Source of the DNA: Chryseobacterium lathyri
GTDB lineage: Bacteria > Bacteroidota > Bacteroidia > Flavobacteriales > Weeksellaceae
Reading direction: 5' to 3'
Length of the DNA: 64,000 bases
Assembly: GCF_030812195.1 (NCBI RefSeq)
Contig: NZ_JAUSSF010000001.1
Span: 1,178,001 to 1,242,000, forward strand
In this document: piece after piece, positions 8,056-17,801 of the stretch
Layout of the letters: every line of letters begins with the position of its first letter
Numbering within the stretch: position 1 is the stretch's first letter
Notes under the pieces: generated by a model
Databases searched by the model: none
Seen by the model: only the letters and a program-made list of their open reading frames with translations
What the model was told of the DNA's origin: nothing
Program-made: the position numbers and the translations under genes

Positions 8056-8823
8056 CTAAAGATCAGAGACTTCCAGCTTATCAAAGTCTCTGATCTCAGA
8101 AAGGGTCATCAGTTTTGTTGTTTTTACTTTTCTCCAGGTATCTTCAAATACTTCGCCGTCACTTTCCGCCCCTTCATTGACGTTTGTTTTGTCAAGTTGC
8201 TTTCCGGTTAGAAAATTAATACTGGTTGTGCTGTTTACCCTCGGGCCGGTATTGGAACTTTCATCATAGCCAATCAGTTCAAAATCTGATAGTCCGTATC
8301 TGAAGGTGTAGGTCCAGTAACCATATCTTCCGTGAGCATAATGAATATATAATTTTTCCTTTTCAGCATAAACACTCAGTTCCGGTGCATAATAAACACC
8401 GCCGTTTTCGTTTTCTGAGGAGAAACATGTTTCATTTTTGGCAGCCAGTTCATAGCCATCATTTTTCTTAAAGAGAATGATCAGGCCACGACGGTTCCGG
8501 TCAAGTTTTCCACGGGATTCATCCGTAATGATGTTACTTGGATCTACTTTTTTGATGATCAGAATGCAGTCCTCTGCTCCATCTTTATTTAAATCTCCGA
8601 AGGATTTTTCAAAAACTTTATAGCCTTCCGGGATAAAGTCAGAAGGGTCTTTTTTAGTTTTAATTCCCGGTTCAGCCTTTTCAGATCCTGAGACTGCCGC
8701 AGCGCTGGCAGAACTCTTTTCAGTGGGTTCAGGCTTCTTTTCCTCTTTTGAGCATCCGGCCACCATAAGAAGCGGAAGGAAAAATAACCATTTAAAATTC
8801 AGTACACCGTTTATATTTCTCAT
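8056..8823 (-). CDS. Lipoprotein of unknown function
   Basis: The 255-aa protein starts with a lipoprotein signal (FKWLFFLPLLMVAGC; Cys at residue 24) followed by a Lys/Glu/Ser/Ala-rich linker of about 40 residues. The body contains FGDLNKDGAEDCILIIKK, an FG-GAP-like or EF-hand-like calcium loop (DLNKDGAED), and then strand-rich sequence. Similar proteins in Bacteroidota are envelope lipoproteins without known function. The calcium idea rests only on the D-x-N-x-D-G-x-E-D spacing. Confidence 0.7.
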   Translation of the reverse strand: MRNINGVLNFKWLFFLPLLMVAGCSKEEKKPEPTEKSSASAAAVSGSEKAEPGIKTKKDPSDFIPEGYKVFEKSFGDLNKDGAEDCILIIKKVDPSNIITDESRGKLDRNRRGLIILFKKNDGYELAAKNETCFSSENENGGVYYAPELSVYAEKEKLYIHYAHGRYGYWTYTFRYGLSDFELIGYDESSNTGPRVNSTTSINFLTGKQLDKTNVNEGAESDGEVFEDTWRKVKTTKLMTLSEIRDFDKLEVSDL

Positions 8824-8971
8824 AGGAATGATGTGTTAAAACTCAAATGTAAGAAATTCTCTCTATTATTTTGTTTCTCGTTCTAAGATATTGTTTTTAG
8901 ATATCTCAATCAATGAGTTACCTCTTAATTAATTTAAAATCAGAAGAATCTTCCGGTGAAAAGTTTTTACA

Positions 8972-8979
8972 TATATTTG
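8972..8979 (+). promoter_or_regulatory. -7 promoter box of the VOC gene
   Basis: TATATTTG is an exact TANNTTTG match 67 bp before the VOC start codon. I did not find a convincing TTG at 17-23 bp upstream. Confidence 0.45.
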
Positions 8980-9046
8980 AAATCATGGAAAAGCACCAAT
9001 CAGCTTTCCGGCCAGGCTCAACATTTTAACAACTAAAAAATTAGAC

Positions 9047-9424
9047 ATGAAAAAAGTAACAGGAATTGGAGGTATCCTTTTCAAATCGAAAGATCCGAAT
9101 GCTATGAACGATTGGTATAAAACTCATCTCGGCCTTGAAACAACCCCTTACGGAACCAGTTTTGAATGGCGCGACAGTGAAGATACTGCCAAAAAAGGGC
9201 TTACCCAGTGGGCTCCTTTTTCGGAAACCACAAAATATTTTGAACCTTCTGAAAAAGATTTCATGATCAATTACAGAGTGGAAAATCTGGAAGCACTGGC
9301 AGAGGAACTAAAAAAGGAAAACGTTACGATTCTGGACACTATTGAGACCTATGATTACGGGAAATTCCTTCATATTCTGGACCTTGAAGGAAACAAGATT
9401 CAATTATGGGAACCCATTGATTAA
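9047..9424 (+). CDS. VOC-family (glyoxalase/bleomycin-resistance fold) protein
   Basis: The 125-aa protein shows the paired beta-alpha-beta-beta-beta modules of the vicinal oxygen chelate fold. It opens with GIGGILFKSKDPNAMNDWYKTHLGLE, and the second module ends ILDLEGNKIQLWEP, where the final Glu is the usual metal ligand position. Members include glyoxalases, dioxygenases and antibiotic-binding proteins. No specific substrate can be named. A single-gene unit is likely, with a -7 box at 8972 and a terminator at 9449. Confidence 0.85.
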   Translation: MKKVTGIGGILFKSKDPNAMNDWYKTHLGLETTPYGTSFEWRDSEDTAKKGLTQWAPFSETTKYFEPSEKDFMINYRVENLEALAEELKKENVTILDTIETYDYGKFLHILDLEGNKIQLWEPID

Positions 9425-9448
9425 GAAAAAACAATCATATAGAGAATA

Positions 9449-9475
9449 AAAAGTCCGGTGCTGTTCCGGACTTTT
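9449..9475. terminator. Bidirectional terminator
   Basis: AAAAGTCCGG (9449-9458) pairs with CCGGACTTTT (9466-9475) around a 7-nt loop. It sits between the convergent VOC and GT117 genes and can serve both. Confidence 0.85.
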
Positions 9476-9492
9476 CTATTGTTCAAAAGCAT

Positions 9493-12400
9493 TTATCGGG
9501 TTACTTCGATCATAGCCCTCGTAATCTGATCCTCTTTCTCTTTTGAGTAGGTAGAATCAAAAGGTTCCATTACATCAAATAAATACTGGTAGAAAGGAGT
9601 GATCTTCTGTACATTTTCAGATTCTTTCATCGCCTTTTCTTTGCCCATCTGTTGAAGTTCTCTGATGAAAACATTGAATTTCTTATCGATCGGCTCTATA
9701 GATTTCACCAGATAAGCATAAGCCTTTTCGTTCTGTCCCAATTTCTTATAAGCATCTGTAACAGCAGCTACCACAAGGGAATATTCCATTGGCTTCACTC
9801 TCATCTGCTTGGCTGACTGTCTCTGGAATCTGGGGGAAAGACTCAGATAGTAATCGTATTCCTCAAAAATCTCTTTTTTCAGAAGCTCTGCCAGCTGCAG
9901 GCCTTTCTTCTCCTGTCCTGCAATAATATATCCGGTGACCATAAAGCTCAATGATCTGGGATCATTAAACTTCTCAGCAGGAATTTCTTTTGAAACAAGA
10001 TCCAATAATTCCAGAGCTTTAGCTTTCTCTCCTTTTAATGCCAATGCTGAAGCTGCTCTTCCGGCAGTCATTCTGTAGCCCATAATGTTTGAGGTTGCTG
10101 CTTCATCATAATGAATACCCAGGTCTTTAAAATTCCCCCATTTGAAGTTTTTCACGACATTGTAAAGGGAATTGACATCCACCCTCCCCATATCACCGTC
10201 TGCATTAGGAGCTGTATGAATAGGAACTAATTTGTAACTGAAACCTTCAAACTGAAGATATTCATCAAGATAAAAGATATTTTCACTGTCGTAGATCCCT
10301 CCTGATGAGAAGTTGATTGGACGTTTCCAGTCGAAATTGGCAAGCATATCCAGCATGATCAGGTTGTTTTTATAAAGTGTGTTTCCTTTATAAGTGATCA
10401 TAATCTGGTTCACAACATCCGGAAGATCTGCCTGGGTGATGATTCCTGCTTTTAAAGCATTTTCTTTGTTCACCGGAAGAATGAATTTGTTCACCGGAAG
10501 AATATTATATTTCTCAAATTTTTCTTCTCCGAAATACATTTTCAGAAGCTCATCCTTTTCAGGAGATTTGAATTTAATAAAATCAACAGCCTCTTTCAAT
10601 GTCAGCGAATCCTGTGTAAGGTATTTTCTGAATGCCTGAAACTCTGTATCAGGAACACCCTGCTCTTTCAGCATAGAGAAAACTCCTTCCCAGTCTTCTT
10701 TCTTCATCATATAGATCTGGTCGTTTACACCGTCTCTATAGTCCTCATGAGTCAGTTCGCTTGGAATTCTCGTTGCATTGTATGTTTTCCTCTTTACCTG
10801 ATCAATATACCATGGAGTCGCCAACAGGGTGAAATTTACAGTTTTTACATCGTCACGGAACCGCTCTGTTTCCTGGATAGCCCATACCGGAAAGGTGTCG
10901 TTATCTCCGTAAATAAAAATAATATCATCTTTAGACAGTGATTTCAGGAATGAATAGGCATAGTCGCGCGCCGCTGATTTTTTGCTTCTGTCATGTACAT
11001 TATAGTTCTGGAAGCCCATCATAAAAGGTACCCCTAATAAGACCACTCCCAAAGCGATATTCGCTCCGTTCGATTTTATCTTAGACTGGATAAACCATAA
11101 AATAGCTCCTGCTCCAAGCCCGATCCAGATCGCAAATGCATAGAAGGAACCCACCATCGCATAATCTCTTTCTCTAGGTTCAAAAGGTTTTACACCGGTA
11201 TAGAAAATAATTCCGACACTTGTTAAAATAAACAATGAAAGCAGTGCATAGAATCTTCCGAAGTCTCTGTTCAATTGAAAAAAGAAACCGATCAATCCTA
11301 AAATTAAAGGTAAAAAGAAGAATTTAACCGTACTTTCATTCTTGAATTTAGCCGGCATTTTATCCTGGTTTCCAAGCAAAGCATTATCGATGAAAGGGAT
11401 TCCGGAGATCCAGTTCCCTTTTGTATTTTCCATATTCCCTTCAAGATCGTTCTGCCTTCCCACGAAATTCCACATCAGATACCTTACAAAGTAATATCCA
11501 TTCTGGAAGGTAATGAAATAGTCCATATTCTGAGCCAGGGAAGGCTTCTGAACATTGATCAGATTGTATGGCTTCACTTTCAGATAATCTGATGCTGTAA
11601 TGGATTTGTCTTCATATTTTACTCTCAGCTCATCAAAGATCTGCTTGGCCTGTGGATTGTCTGCCACCTCTTCATTGGCATAGTTGAAGGTAAAATCCGG
11701 AGCTCCGTACATGGATATGTAGTTCGCCATCACATCTTTATCTTCATTAAACATTCTCGGCATTAAGCTGATCTGAGACTGACTGAATGTATAATTGAAC
11801 CGGTCGCCGGTTTTTCTGTAGGTTCCGGTTTTTTCATCCTTTTCGTAGATCTCGCCGGTTTTTTTGGTTTTGAAGCTTCCGTCTTCATTCTTCTCTATTC
11901 CGTTTGCATCAAGAAAGGCGGTATAGTTTTGACCGTAAATAGTCGGCCAGTCACCGTATTGCTCCCTATTGTAATAATCCAGCATACCGATTGCGGTATC
12001 AGGATCGTTAAGGTTCATTGGTGGATTGGCATTCGCTCTGATAGGAATAACCATCCAGCACGAGAAACCAATGATCATAAAAACGACCGACAATGCGGCA
12101 GTCTGATATATATTTTTCTTTGCTCTTCTTGCATATTTAATGATAAAATAACAAGCTGCTGTCATTAGAATAAAGGCTACTATCGTTCCTGAGTGGAAAG
12201 GAAGCCCAAGTCCGTTCACAAAGAATATTTCCAGCCTTCCGAACATCGTCATGATCAAAGGGAAGATAATTTTGAAAACAATGATCAGGATCCCCAGTGT
12301 GATCACATTGGCCCAGATAAAATTCTTCCAGGTGAATTTGTAGTTTCTGGCATAATATACCAGGCAAACGGCCGGTACTGCAAGCATTCCCATCATGTGT

Positions 12401-12978
12401 ACTCCTACAGAAAGTCCCAATACAAAGAAAATAAGGATGATCCATCTTTCACTGTCTTTTGCCAGATATTCGTTTTCCCATTTGGTTATCAGCCACACAA
12501 GAAGGGCTATAAACATGGAAGCCATGGAATAAACCTCTCCTTCTACGGCAGAAAACCAGAAGGTATCTGAAAAAGTAAAGCATAAAGCCCCTACAGCTCC
12601 AGCAAAAAGAATGGAAATTTCCTGGTGTTTTGTAATTTCTTCAAAATCTTTGTTCAAAAGCCTTCTTACAAAATGGGTAATCGTCCAGAATAAAAATAAA
12701 ATCGTCAATGCACTGAACAATGCAGACATTGCATTGATTACGATAGAATAGTTTTCACCTTTTCCTAAAGCAAAAATGGCTGCCACAGCACCCACAATCT
12801 GGAATAAAGCAGCTCCGGGAGCATGCGTTACTTCAAGTTTTACAGCTGAAGAAATGTACTCGCCACAATCCCAGAAACTGAGATAATGTTCCATGGTGGA
12901 GAAATAGGTAATCAGTGCGATGACGAAAATTACCCATCCTAAAACGGTGTTCCATTTTTTAAAAGACCAGTTTTTCAT
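9493..12978 (-). CDS. DUF2723 / GT117 family membrane glycosyltransferase
   Basis: The 1161-aa protein starts with a TM helix and then HYLSFWDCGEYISSAVKLEVTHAPGAALF, the DUF2723 signature whose acidic residues align with the catalytic D/E loop of PMT-type lipid-dependent O-mannosyltransferases. About ten further hydrophobic helices follow. A long soluble middle region and a TPR-like helical tail (residues about 980-1110, ASALALKGEKAKALELLDLV) complete it. In Bacteroidota this family is thought to act in protein O-glycosylation at the inner membrane. It appears to be a single-gene unit with no glycan cluster around it. The role is inferred from family membership. Confidence 0.88.
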   Translation of the reverse strand: MKNWSFKKWNTVLGWVIFVIALITYFSTMEHYLSFWDCGEYISSAVKLEVTHAPGAALFQIVGAVAAIFALGKGENYSIVINAMSALFSALTILFLFWTITHFVRRLLNKDFEEITKHQEISILFAGAVGALCFTFSDTFWFSAVEGEVYSMASMFIALLVWLITKWENEYLAKDSERWIILIFFVLGLSVGVHMMGMLAVPAVCLVYYARNYKFTWKNFIWANVITLGILIIVFKIIFPLIMTMFGRLEIFFVNGLGLPFHSGTIVAFILMTAACYFIIKYARRAKKNIYQTAALSVVFMIIGFSCWMVIPIRANANPPMNLNDPDTAIGMLDYYNREQYGDWPTIYGQNYTAFLDANGIEKNEDGSFKTKKTGEIYEKDEKTGTYRKTGDRFNYTFSQSQISLMPRMFNEDKDVMANYISMYGAPDFTFNYANEEVADNPQAKQIFDELRVKYEDKSITASDYLKVKPYNLINVQKPSLAQNMDYFITFQNGYYFVRYLMWNFVGRQNDLEGNMENTKGNWISGIPFIDNALLGNQDKMPAKFKNESTVKFFFLPLILGLIGFFFQLNRDFGRFYALLSLFILTSVGIIFYTGVKPFEPRERDYAMVGSFYAFAIWIGLGAGAILWFIQSKIKSNGANIALGVVLLGVPFMMGFQNYNVHDRSKKSAARDYAYSFLKSLSKDDIIFIYGDNDTFPVWAIQETERFRDDVKTVNFTLLATPWYIDQVKRKTYNATRIPSELTHEDYRDGVNDQIYMMKKEDWEGVFSMLKEQGVPDTEFQAFRKYLTQDSLTLKEAVDFIKFKSPEKDELLKMYFGEEKFEKYNILPVNKFILPVNKENALKAGIITQADLPDVVNQIMITYKGNTLYKNNLIMLDMLANFDWKRPINFSSGGIYDSENIFYLDEYLQFEGFSYKLVPIHTAPNADGDMGRVDVNSLYNVVKNFKWGNFKDLGIHYDEAATSNIMGYRMTAGRAASALALKGEKAKALELLDLVSKEIPAEKFNDPRSLSFMVTGYIIAGQEKKGLQLAELLKKEIFEEYDYYLSLSPRFQRQSAKQMRVKPMEYSLVVAAVTDAYKKLGQNEKAYAYLVKSIEPIDKKFNVFIRELQQMGKEKAMKESENVQKITPFYQYLFDVMEPFDSTYSKEKEDQITRAMIEVTR

Positions 12979-13091
12979 ATATGATGTAATTCCAATACAT
13001 AGTAAGACAATCCGCGATAGGGAATTATTACATGATCAGGAAAAAATATGAATTCGAATCAGAGAAAACATTAAGATAGTGACCCAAAAGA

Positions 13092-14030
13092 TTATTCTAC
13101 TCTGAATTTTCTGTTTTTACAGTCTAGTGTCAGTTTATGGTTCAGGAAAAGCTTATTTCCTATCATTCCCTGCATGCCGGAAGTTTTCATTAAAAGGTTC
13201 TGCATCTTTGAGGTTCCTTCTATATAGGTGACCTCCGAAAGCTTAAGGCTGCGGTTTCCAATTTTGATTATTTGTTCTGCAGGTGCAGAAATAACAGTTA
13301 AAATGTGTCCCCAGGAATTTCCTTTTTCTTTTTTGACCGTTCCATTTGCAGTTCTGTATTTCTCCCATTCTTCCCTGTTGGTAATGAGCTCGTAACCGCT
13401 GGTCCCTGAATCATAAAGCAGCTTCAGCTTTTGATTACCCACTTCTGAAGGAAACAATATTTTGCGTTTTTTGAATTCAAAGGTTTCAAATCCTTTTTCA
13501 TCTGTATTTCCAATGAACGAGCATACTGTGTTTTTAAAATCCAGAATCATAATGCGTTTTTCCAAAAGGTCTGTTCCTATGGTTCCAATGATATGAACTG
13601 CCTCGGCATTATCGGAATCTATTGCGTTCCCATAATTTAACAGTTCAAAGCTGTCAGACGCTACACTCATAGCTCCTATGCTGAACTGCATTGAAATCTG
13701 GTTTTCCTGTTTATGGGATGGAAGCTGGTTCTGAAATTTTTTCCGGAGAGATTCTATCGATTTTTTGTAAAACAGCGTCGTTGGAGATCCGGAATCCAGC
13801 TGCATATAAAATGTTCTGTCAATACCTTTGAGTTGTACAGGAATAAGAACTGCCGCATGAGCATTTCCTTCAGCGGAATCCCATCGCATATCTATGTTTT
13901 GTACAATACCCGAAACGGCAAGATTATTTTCCGGCGGGGTAAATTTTTTATCAAAATATAAATAACCTGCGAATAATAACAGGACAATACATACAGCAAT
14001 AGATAATGCTATTTTCTTAAAGATTTTCAT
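13092..14030 (-). CDS. Membrane-anchored retropepsin-like aspartyl protease-fold protein
   Basis: The 312-aa protein has an N-terminal hydrophobic anchor (IALSIAVCIVLLLFAGYLYF) and then a periplasmic domain with TFYMQLDSGSPTTLFYKK, a D-S/T-G motif as in aspartic proteases. A second copy, KLLYDSGTSGYELI, appears about 120 residues later. Two D-S-G motifs in one chain imply a pepsin-like pair of lobes. Whether it cleaves anything is unknown, as many bacterial members of this superfamily are uncharacterised. It is monocistronic as far as I can see. Confidence 0.7.
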   Translation of the reverse strand: MKIFKKIALSIAVCIVLLLFAGYLYFDKKFTPPENNLAVSGIVQNIDMRWDSAEGNAHAAVLIPVQLKGIDRTFYMQLDSGSPTTLFYKKSIESLRKKFQNQLPSHKQENQISMQFSIGAMSVASDSFELLNYGNAIDSDNAEAVHIIGTIGTDLLEKRIMILDFKNTVCSFIGNTDEKGFETFEFKKRKILFPSEVGNQKLKLLYDSGTSGYELITNREEWEKYRTANGTVKKEKGNSWGHILTVISAPAEQIIKIGNRSLKLSEVTYIEGTSKMQNLLMKTSGMQGMIGNKLFLNHKLTLDCKNRKFRVE

Positions 14031-14119
14031 GCTTCAATTTTTCTTGCAAGATTCAGCATTATCATTTGATTTTCCTGCAAAAACAATATGACAAGTTTAC
14101 GACATTTTTACGACAGCAT

Positions 14120-14665
14120 TTATAAAAAACTGGTTTTCAATTTAATACATAAATCGTTTTTTGTATTTAAACAGATCCCATTTTTGATAATTACAAACAG
14201 TTTGACACAGAGAAAAGCAATTAAAAAGACCAGAAAAAGCGGAATTTTTACTGACAACAATCTTTGGATGAACGGACTTATGATCATTAAAACAGAGACA
14301 ACCGCCACCAGAATGATCTGAACGCTTACTATATTTTTCCCGAGTTCTTTATTGACCGGATCTTTGGTTTTATAAGTTAAGATCAGAGGGAATATAACTC
14401 CTCCAAACGGAATGACAAACCCCAGCAAGGCAGAAAGATTAATGAATTTCGCTCTGTCAACCGAGGATTTTTCTTCTTCATCTTCAGAGAGCAGGTTTTC
14501 GGGGTCTGTTTCCAGAATTCCGGCAATAGCTTTCAGGGTAAATCCTTTAGGAACAGTTCCTGCTTCAATACGCTGAACCGTCCGTAATGAAAGGCCGGAT
14601 TTTTCGGCAAGTTCGGTCTGGGTCATATTCTTCCCTTCTCTCAAAATCTTAACCTTGTTTTTCAT
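14120..14665 (-). CDS. XRE-family HTH regulator with C-terminal membrane domain
   Basis: The 181-aa protein begins with a clear XRE helix-turn-helix (MTQTELAEKSGLSLRTVQRI), followed by an acidic linker and three or four hydrophobic helices from residue about 75 (FINLSALLGFVIPFGGVIFPLI). The membrane part resembles the DUF4870-like domain found in small Bacteroidota regulators. It probably binds DNA while anchored in the inner membrane. It lies 36 bp downstream of the WGR/DUF4240 gene on the same strand. The sensed signal is unknown. Confidence 0.82.
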   Translation of the reverse strand: MKNKVKILREGKNMTQTELAEKSGLSLRTVQRIEAGTVPKGFTLKAIAGILETDPENLLSEDEEEKSSVDRAKFINLSALLGFVIPFGGVIFPLILTYKTKDPVNKELGKNIVSVQIILVAVVSVLMIISPFIQRLLSVKIPLFLVFLIAFLCVKLFVIIKNGICLNTKNDLCIKLKTSFL

Positions 14666-14701
14666 TGGGCTATTAATTAATTGCTTTATCAGGCTTTAAA
14701 G

Positions 14702-15559
14702 TTAATTGCTTCTTAGCTCGCCGATTTCTTTTACCAGCTTTGGATACATTTGCTGTAAATCCGCTCCTCCCTTCGGTTCCCGGTTCATACTGCGTTCCAT
14801 GCTGTCGTAATCGTTTTCAGGATATAATTCGTATACGGTATCTTTTATGATGGATTCTTCATCGTCGTGATTTTGGGCATATGCTTCATCAGCTACATAC
14901 AGCAGACCTTCCGCCCAGCAGTCTCCGATATTAAAACTGTATTTTCCACTTACGAACGACTGAATGTCCGCCTTTATCTCTTCAAAAAATTCTTTCCCCT
15001 TCAACAGCAGCCAACATCTGAAATAGATAAATCCGTCATCGGAAAGATAACCATCAAATACATATGTTCCATTTTCATTCTTAAAATCACATTCAAGGAT
15101 AATGGAAAGCTCAGCAATTTCAGCGGTATAAAGCTCACTCAGTTTTTCCTGAAGCGTTTTTTCGAAAAGTATCATTCTGTCCTTTCCAAATTTGGATAAA
15201 TAATCGGTCAGACTTTCAATATGCTCATCAATGTCATATTCACTCCAGTGGGCTTTTTTATATTTATTGGATTTTTCAATGGCTTCCCAAAAATAAATAT
15301 CAGCTTTTTCATTATCCGAAAGTTCTGCTTTTTGTGGAATTTCATCATTTTCCTGAATTTCCGTATAGCCTTTTTTGATTTTCTGAGCAATCAGCTTTTC
15401 AGACTCCTGGGTGCACTCTTTTCCGTCTGCATATTCTTTAACCGTTTCCCGGCCCTTGGTTCCGGTTTTTCCAAAAGATATTTTCTGTATTTTTCCGGAA
15501 TAGTCGATATTCCAAAATTTGTCGGATAACTCTTTTTGGTTGATAAAGTTCCTTTTCAT
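14702..15559 (-). CDS. WGR domain plus DUF4240 protein
   Basis: The 285-aa protein starts with a WGR-like domain (KFWNIDYSGKIQKISFGKTGTKGRE), a small nucleic-acid-associated module known from PARPs and MolR. It ends in a DUF4240-like domain (residues about 85-280) beginning KADIYFWEAIEKSNK, with GYLSDDGFIYFRCWLLLKGKEFF inside. DUF4240 proteins are common in Bacteroidota and Firmicutes and have unknown function. No signal peptide is present. It is followed closely by the XRE membrane regulator, so the two may be cotranscribed. Confidence 0.72.
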   Translation of the reverse strand: MKRNFINQKELSDKFWNIDYSGKIQKISFGKTGTKGRETVKEYADGKECTQESEKLIAQKIKKGYTEIQENDEIPQKAELSDNEKADIYFWEAIEKSNKYKKAHWSEYDIDEHIESLTDYLSKFGKDRMILFEKTLQEKLSELYTAEIAELSIILECDFKNENGTYVFDGYLSDDGFIYFRCWLLLKGKEFFEEIKADIQSFVSGKYSFNIGDCWAEGLLYVADEAYAQNHDDEESIIKDTVYELYPENDYDSMERSMNREPKGGADLQQMYPKLVKEIGELRSN

Positions 15560-15694
15560 AAGAAATTGTGGTGGTATTTTTGTTAAAAGAAGTGAAACTA
15601 CAAAAAACCCATGAAATTTAAAAGCAGGATGCCCTAATGATAAACGTTTTCAGTGAGTTTTAGTAAATTATTCATCTGAATATCTTCCTTAGAA

Positions 15695-16483
15695 TTAATA
15701 GGTATTGTTCAGCCCTCCATCCAAAGGAATACTGGCTCCGGTAAGATAAGATGAATATTCTGATGCCAGAAAAGCAGCCAGATGACCATATTCTTCGGTT
15801 TTGCCCAGCCTTTTCATCGGGATTTTATTTTCTCTGGCTTTTTTTATTTCCTCTTGGGATTTGCCCGTCTGCTGTGACTCGTGGCTGATCAGGTTCTGAA
15901 TACGTTCCGTATCAAAATATCCTGTCAGAATATTGTTGACTGTAATCTGATGCTGTGCCACTTCATTGGATAATGTCTTTGCCCAGGCAATCACCGCTGA
16001 ACGGATAGAATTAGAAAGGGATAAATTATTGATCGGCTCTTTTACAGACAGTGAAGAAACATTGATGATCCGTCCGTTTTTCTGTTTTATCATATGCGGC
16101 AAAGCCAGTAAGGTTGTTTCACAAACCGTTTTAAAAAGCAGGTCAAATGCTTTCTGGTAATCATCAACATTCTTATCCAGTGCCATTCCCGGTTCCGGAC
16201 CATTGGTATTGTTAACGAGAATATCTATAGAATGGTTCCTGAAATATTCGGAAATAATGGTTCTGTACTCTTCAAAATTGGAAAAATCGGCCACCAGATA
16301 CTGATGCTTCTGACCGGAATTGATTACAGGTAATGAAGACACCATCTTTTTAAGCTTTGCTTCATTGCGGGCCATCACAGTTACATTAGCACCACATCTG
16401 GCCAGCTCCAATGCTATTCCTGCGCCTATTCCCTGGGTAGCTGCACCTACCAAAGCATTTTTTGAAAAAAGTTCAATATTCAT
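15695..16483 (-). CDS. SDR-family protein lacking the canonical Tyr-x3-Lys pair
   Basis: The 262-aa protein has the SDR Rossmann start (ALVGAATQGIGAGIALELA), the NNTNGP variant of the NNAG motif, and the C-terminal GASIPLDGG typical of FabG-like enzymes. Where catalytic YxxxK should follow INVSSLSVKEPINN, the sequence reads LSLSNSIRSAVIAWAK, so Tyr and Lys are replaced by Ser and Arg. Similar Tyr-less SDRs exist, and their chemistry is unclear. ATG 16483 is chosen because the longer frame adds 22 non-family residues. It lies downstream of the cytochrome c peroxidase on the same strand, 99 bp apart. Confidence 0.82.
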   Translation of the reverse strand: MNIELFSKNALVGAATQGIGAGIALELARCGANVTVMARNEAKLKKMVSSLPVINSGQKHQYLVADFSNFEEYRTIISEYFRNHSIDILVNNTNGPEPGMALDKNVDDYQKAFDLLFKTVCETTLLALPHMIKQKNGRIINVSSLSVKEPINNLSLSNSIRSAVIAWAKTLSNEVAQHQITVNNILTGYFDTERIQNLISHESQQTGKSQEEIKKARENKIPMKRLGKTEEYGHLAAFLASEYSSYLTGASIPLDGGLNNTY

Positions 16484-16582
16484 AAGTGGTTCATTATTGA
16501 GGATTATGGGTATATAAATGTAGCAAAAAAGCTTGACATCCTGAGCCACTAAAGCATTAATTACTGATTATGCGAGGAGTTT

Positions 16583-17749
16583 TTACCTGGGTAATGCAGG
16601 AGGCAGCACTCTTTCCGGCTTTGTAGATAAGGTCCTTAGAAATGCTTCCAGCTGGGGCGTTTCCTCATCCGTAAGATCCAGTAGTCTTACAAAACCAGAT
16701 TTTTCAGAAGCCAGTGTTATTCCCTGATGAACCGTCGACCGTTTTTGAGAATGCTCAGGATTTCCTTTGCTGTAAAACATTATCACTTCCGTGAGGGTTG
16801 TCATAGAGCCGTTATGCATCCATGGCCCTGTCCTTGAAACTTCACGCAATCCCGGCACTCGGAATTTCCCGGCATCTTCCGGATTTTTAGTGACTAAATA
16901 CCTACCCAGATCTTCTTCTTTTGATCCTAATAAAGAGGTTCCTATATTTTCGAAATGGTTATTGGAAAAATAGCCGGAGCTGTGGCAATTCATACATTGA
17001 GCTTTGGTCCGGAAAAGATGTAAGCCCATGAGTTCATCATCAGAATAAACATCTGCTTTACCATCAATAAACTGATCAAATTTAGAAGTTCCGCTCTTTA
17101 TTGTTCTTTCAAAAGTGGCTATTGCCTTGGAAATTCTGTCCTTTGAAACCATTTTATCTCCAAAAGCTTTTTCAAATAATATTTCATAGCCCTTGATCTT
17201 TGCAATTTTCCCGGCTGCAAGATCAATATGTCCATTCATTTCTCTTTCATCACGAATCGGCATTTCGGATTGTTCTTCAAGGGATGCAGCGCGGCCGTCC
17301 CAGAATAATGACCTAGCATAAGCTACATTCAGAATGCTCATTGCATTCCTGGTACCCAGCTGCCTGTCGTGCCCGAAAGAGAAGGTCCGGTTATCACACC
17401 ATCCCAGTTCAGGATCATGGCAGGAAGCGCATGCAATCTGGTTGGATTGGGAAAGTCGCGGATCATAGAAAAGTGTTTTTCCCAACAGTGCTTTATCTTC
17501 GGAATAGGGATTATCCGCAGGAAGCTGAATTTCCGGCAGATGTCCTATTTCAGAAAAGTGAGGTACAGCTTCGGGATCAAGGATCGGTTTCGGCCATTTT
17601 GAAGGGTCTCCGGAAGAATATAATTTCCTCAGTTCAGCAAGGAATGAAGCTTTTTCCCTGATCTCCTTCTGAATGCTATTGCTGAAGCAGTTATTCAAAA
17701 GAGACACCGTAAGAAATGCAATTAATATCCAGCTCAGGACATTCTTCAT
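16583..17749 (-). CDS. Di-heme cytochrome c peroxidase (CcpA/MauG family)
   Basis: The 388-aa exported protein has two heme c attachment sites, CASCH (residues 107-111) and CMNCH (252-256), in the order and spacing of bacterial di-heme peroxidases. GRAASLEEQSEMPIRDEREM, between them, is a typical CcpA segment. The N-terminus LIAFLTVSLLNNC resembles a signal with a relaxed lipobox at Cys21, so it may be lipid-anchored. It reduces periplasmic peroxide using c-type cytochromes, or modifies a partner protein if MauG-like. I chose ATG 17749, the start of the signal; the longer frame begins 13 codons earlier. Confidence 0.9.
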   Translation of the reverse strand: MKNVLSWILIAFLTVSLLNNCFSNSIQKEIREKASFLAELRKLYSSGDPSKWPKPILDPEAVPHFSEIGHLPEIQLPADNPYSEDKALLGKTLFYDPRLSQSNQIACASCHDPELGWCDNRTFSFGHDRQLGTRNAMSILNVAYARSLFWDGRAASLEEQSEMPIRDEREMNGHIDLAAGKIAKIKGYEILFEKAFGDKMVSKDRISKAIATFERTIKSGTSKFDQFIDGKADVYSDDELMGLHLFRTKAQCMNCHSSGYFSNNHFENIGTSLLGSKEEDLGRYLVTKNPEDAGKFRVPGLREVSRTGPWMHNGSMTTLTEVIMFYSKGNPEHSQKRSTVHQGITLASEKSGFVRLLDLTDEETPQLEAFLRTLSTKPERVLPPALPR

Positions 17750-17801
17750 GGATGGTAGGATTTTGACAAAAATAGGAAATCTGGTCAATACATTTTTAAA
17801 A

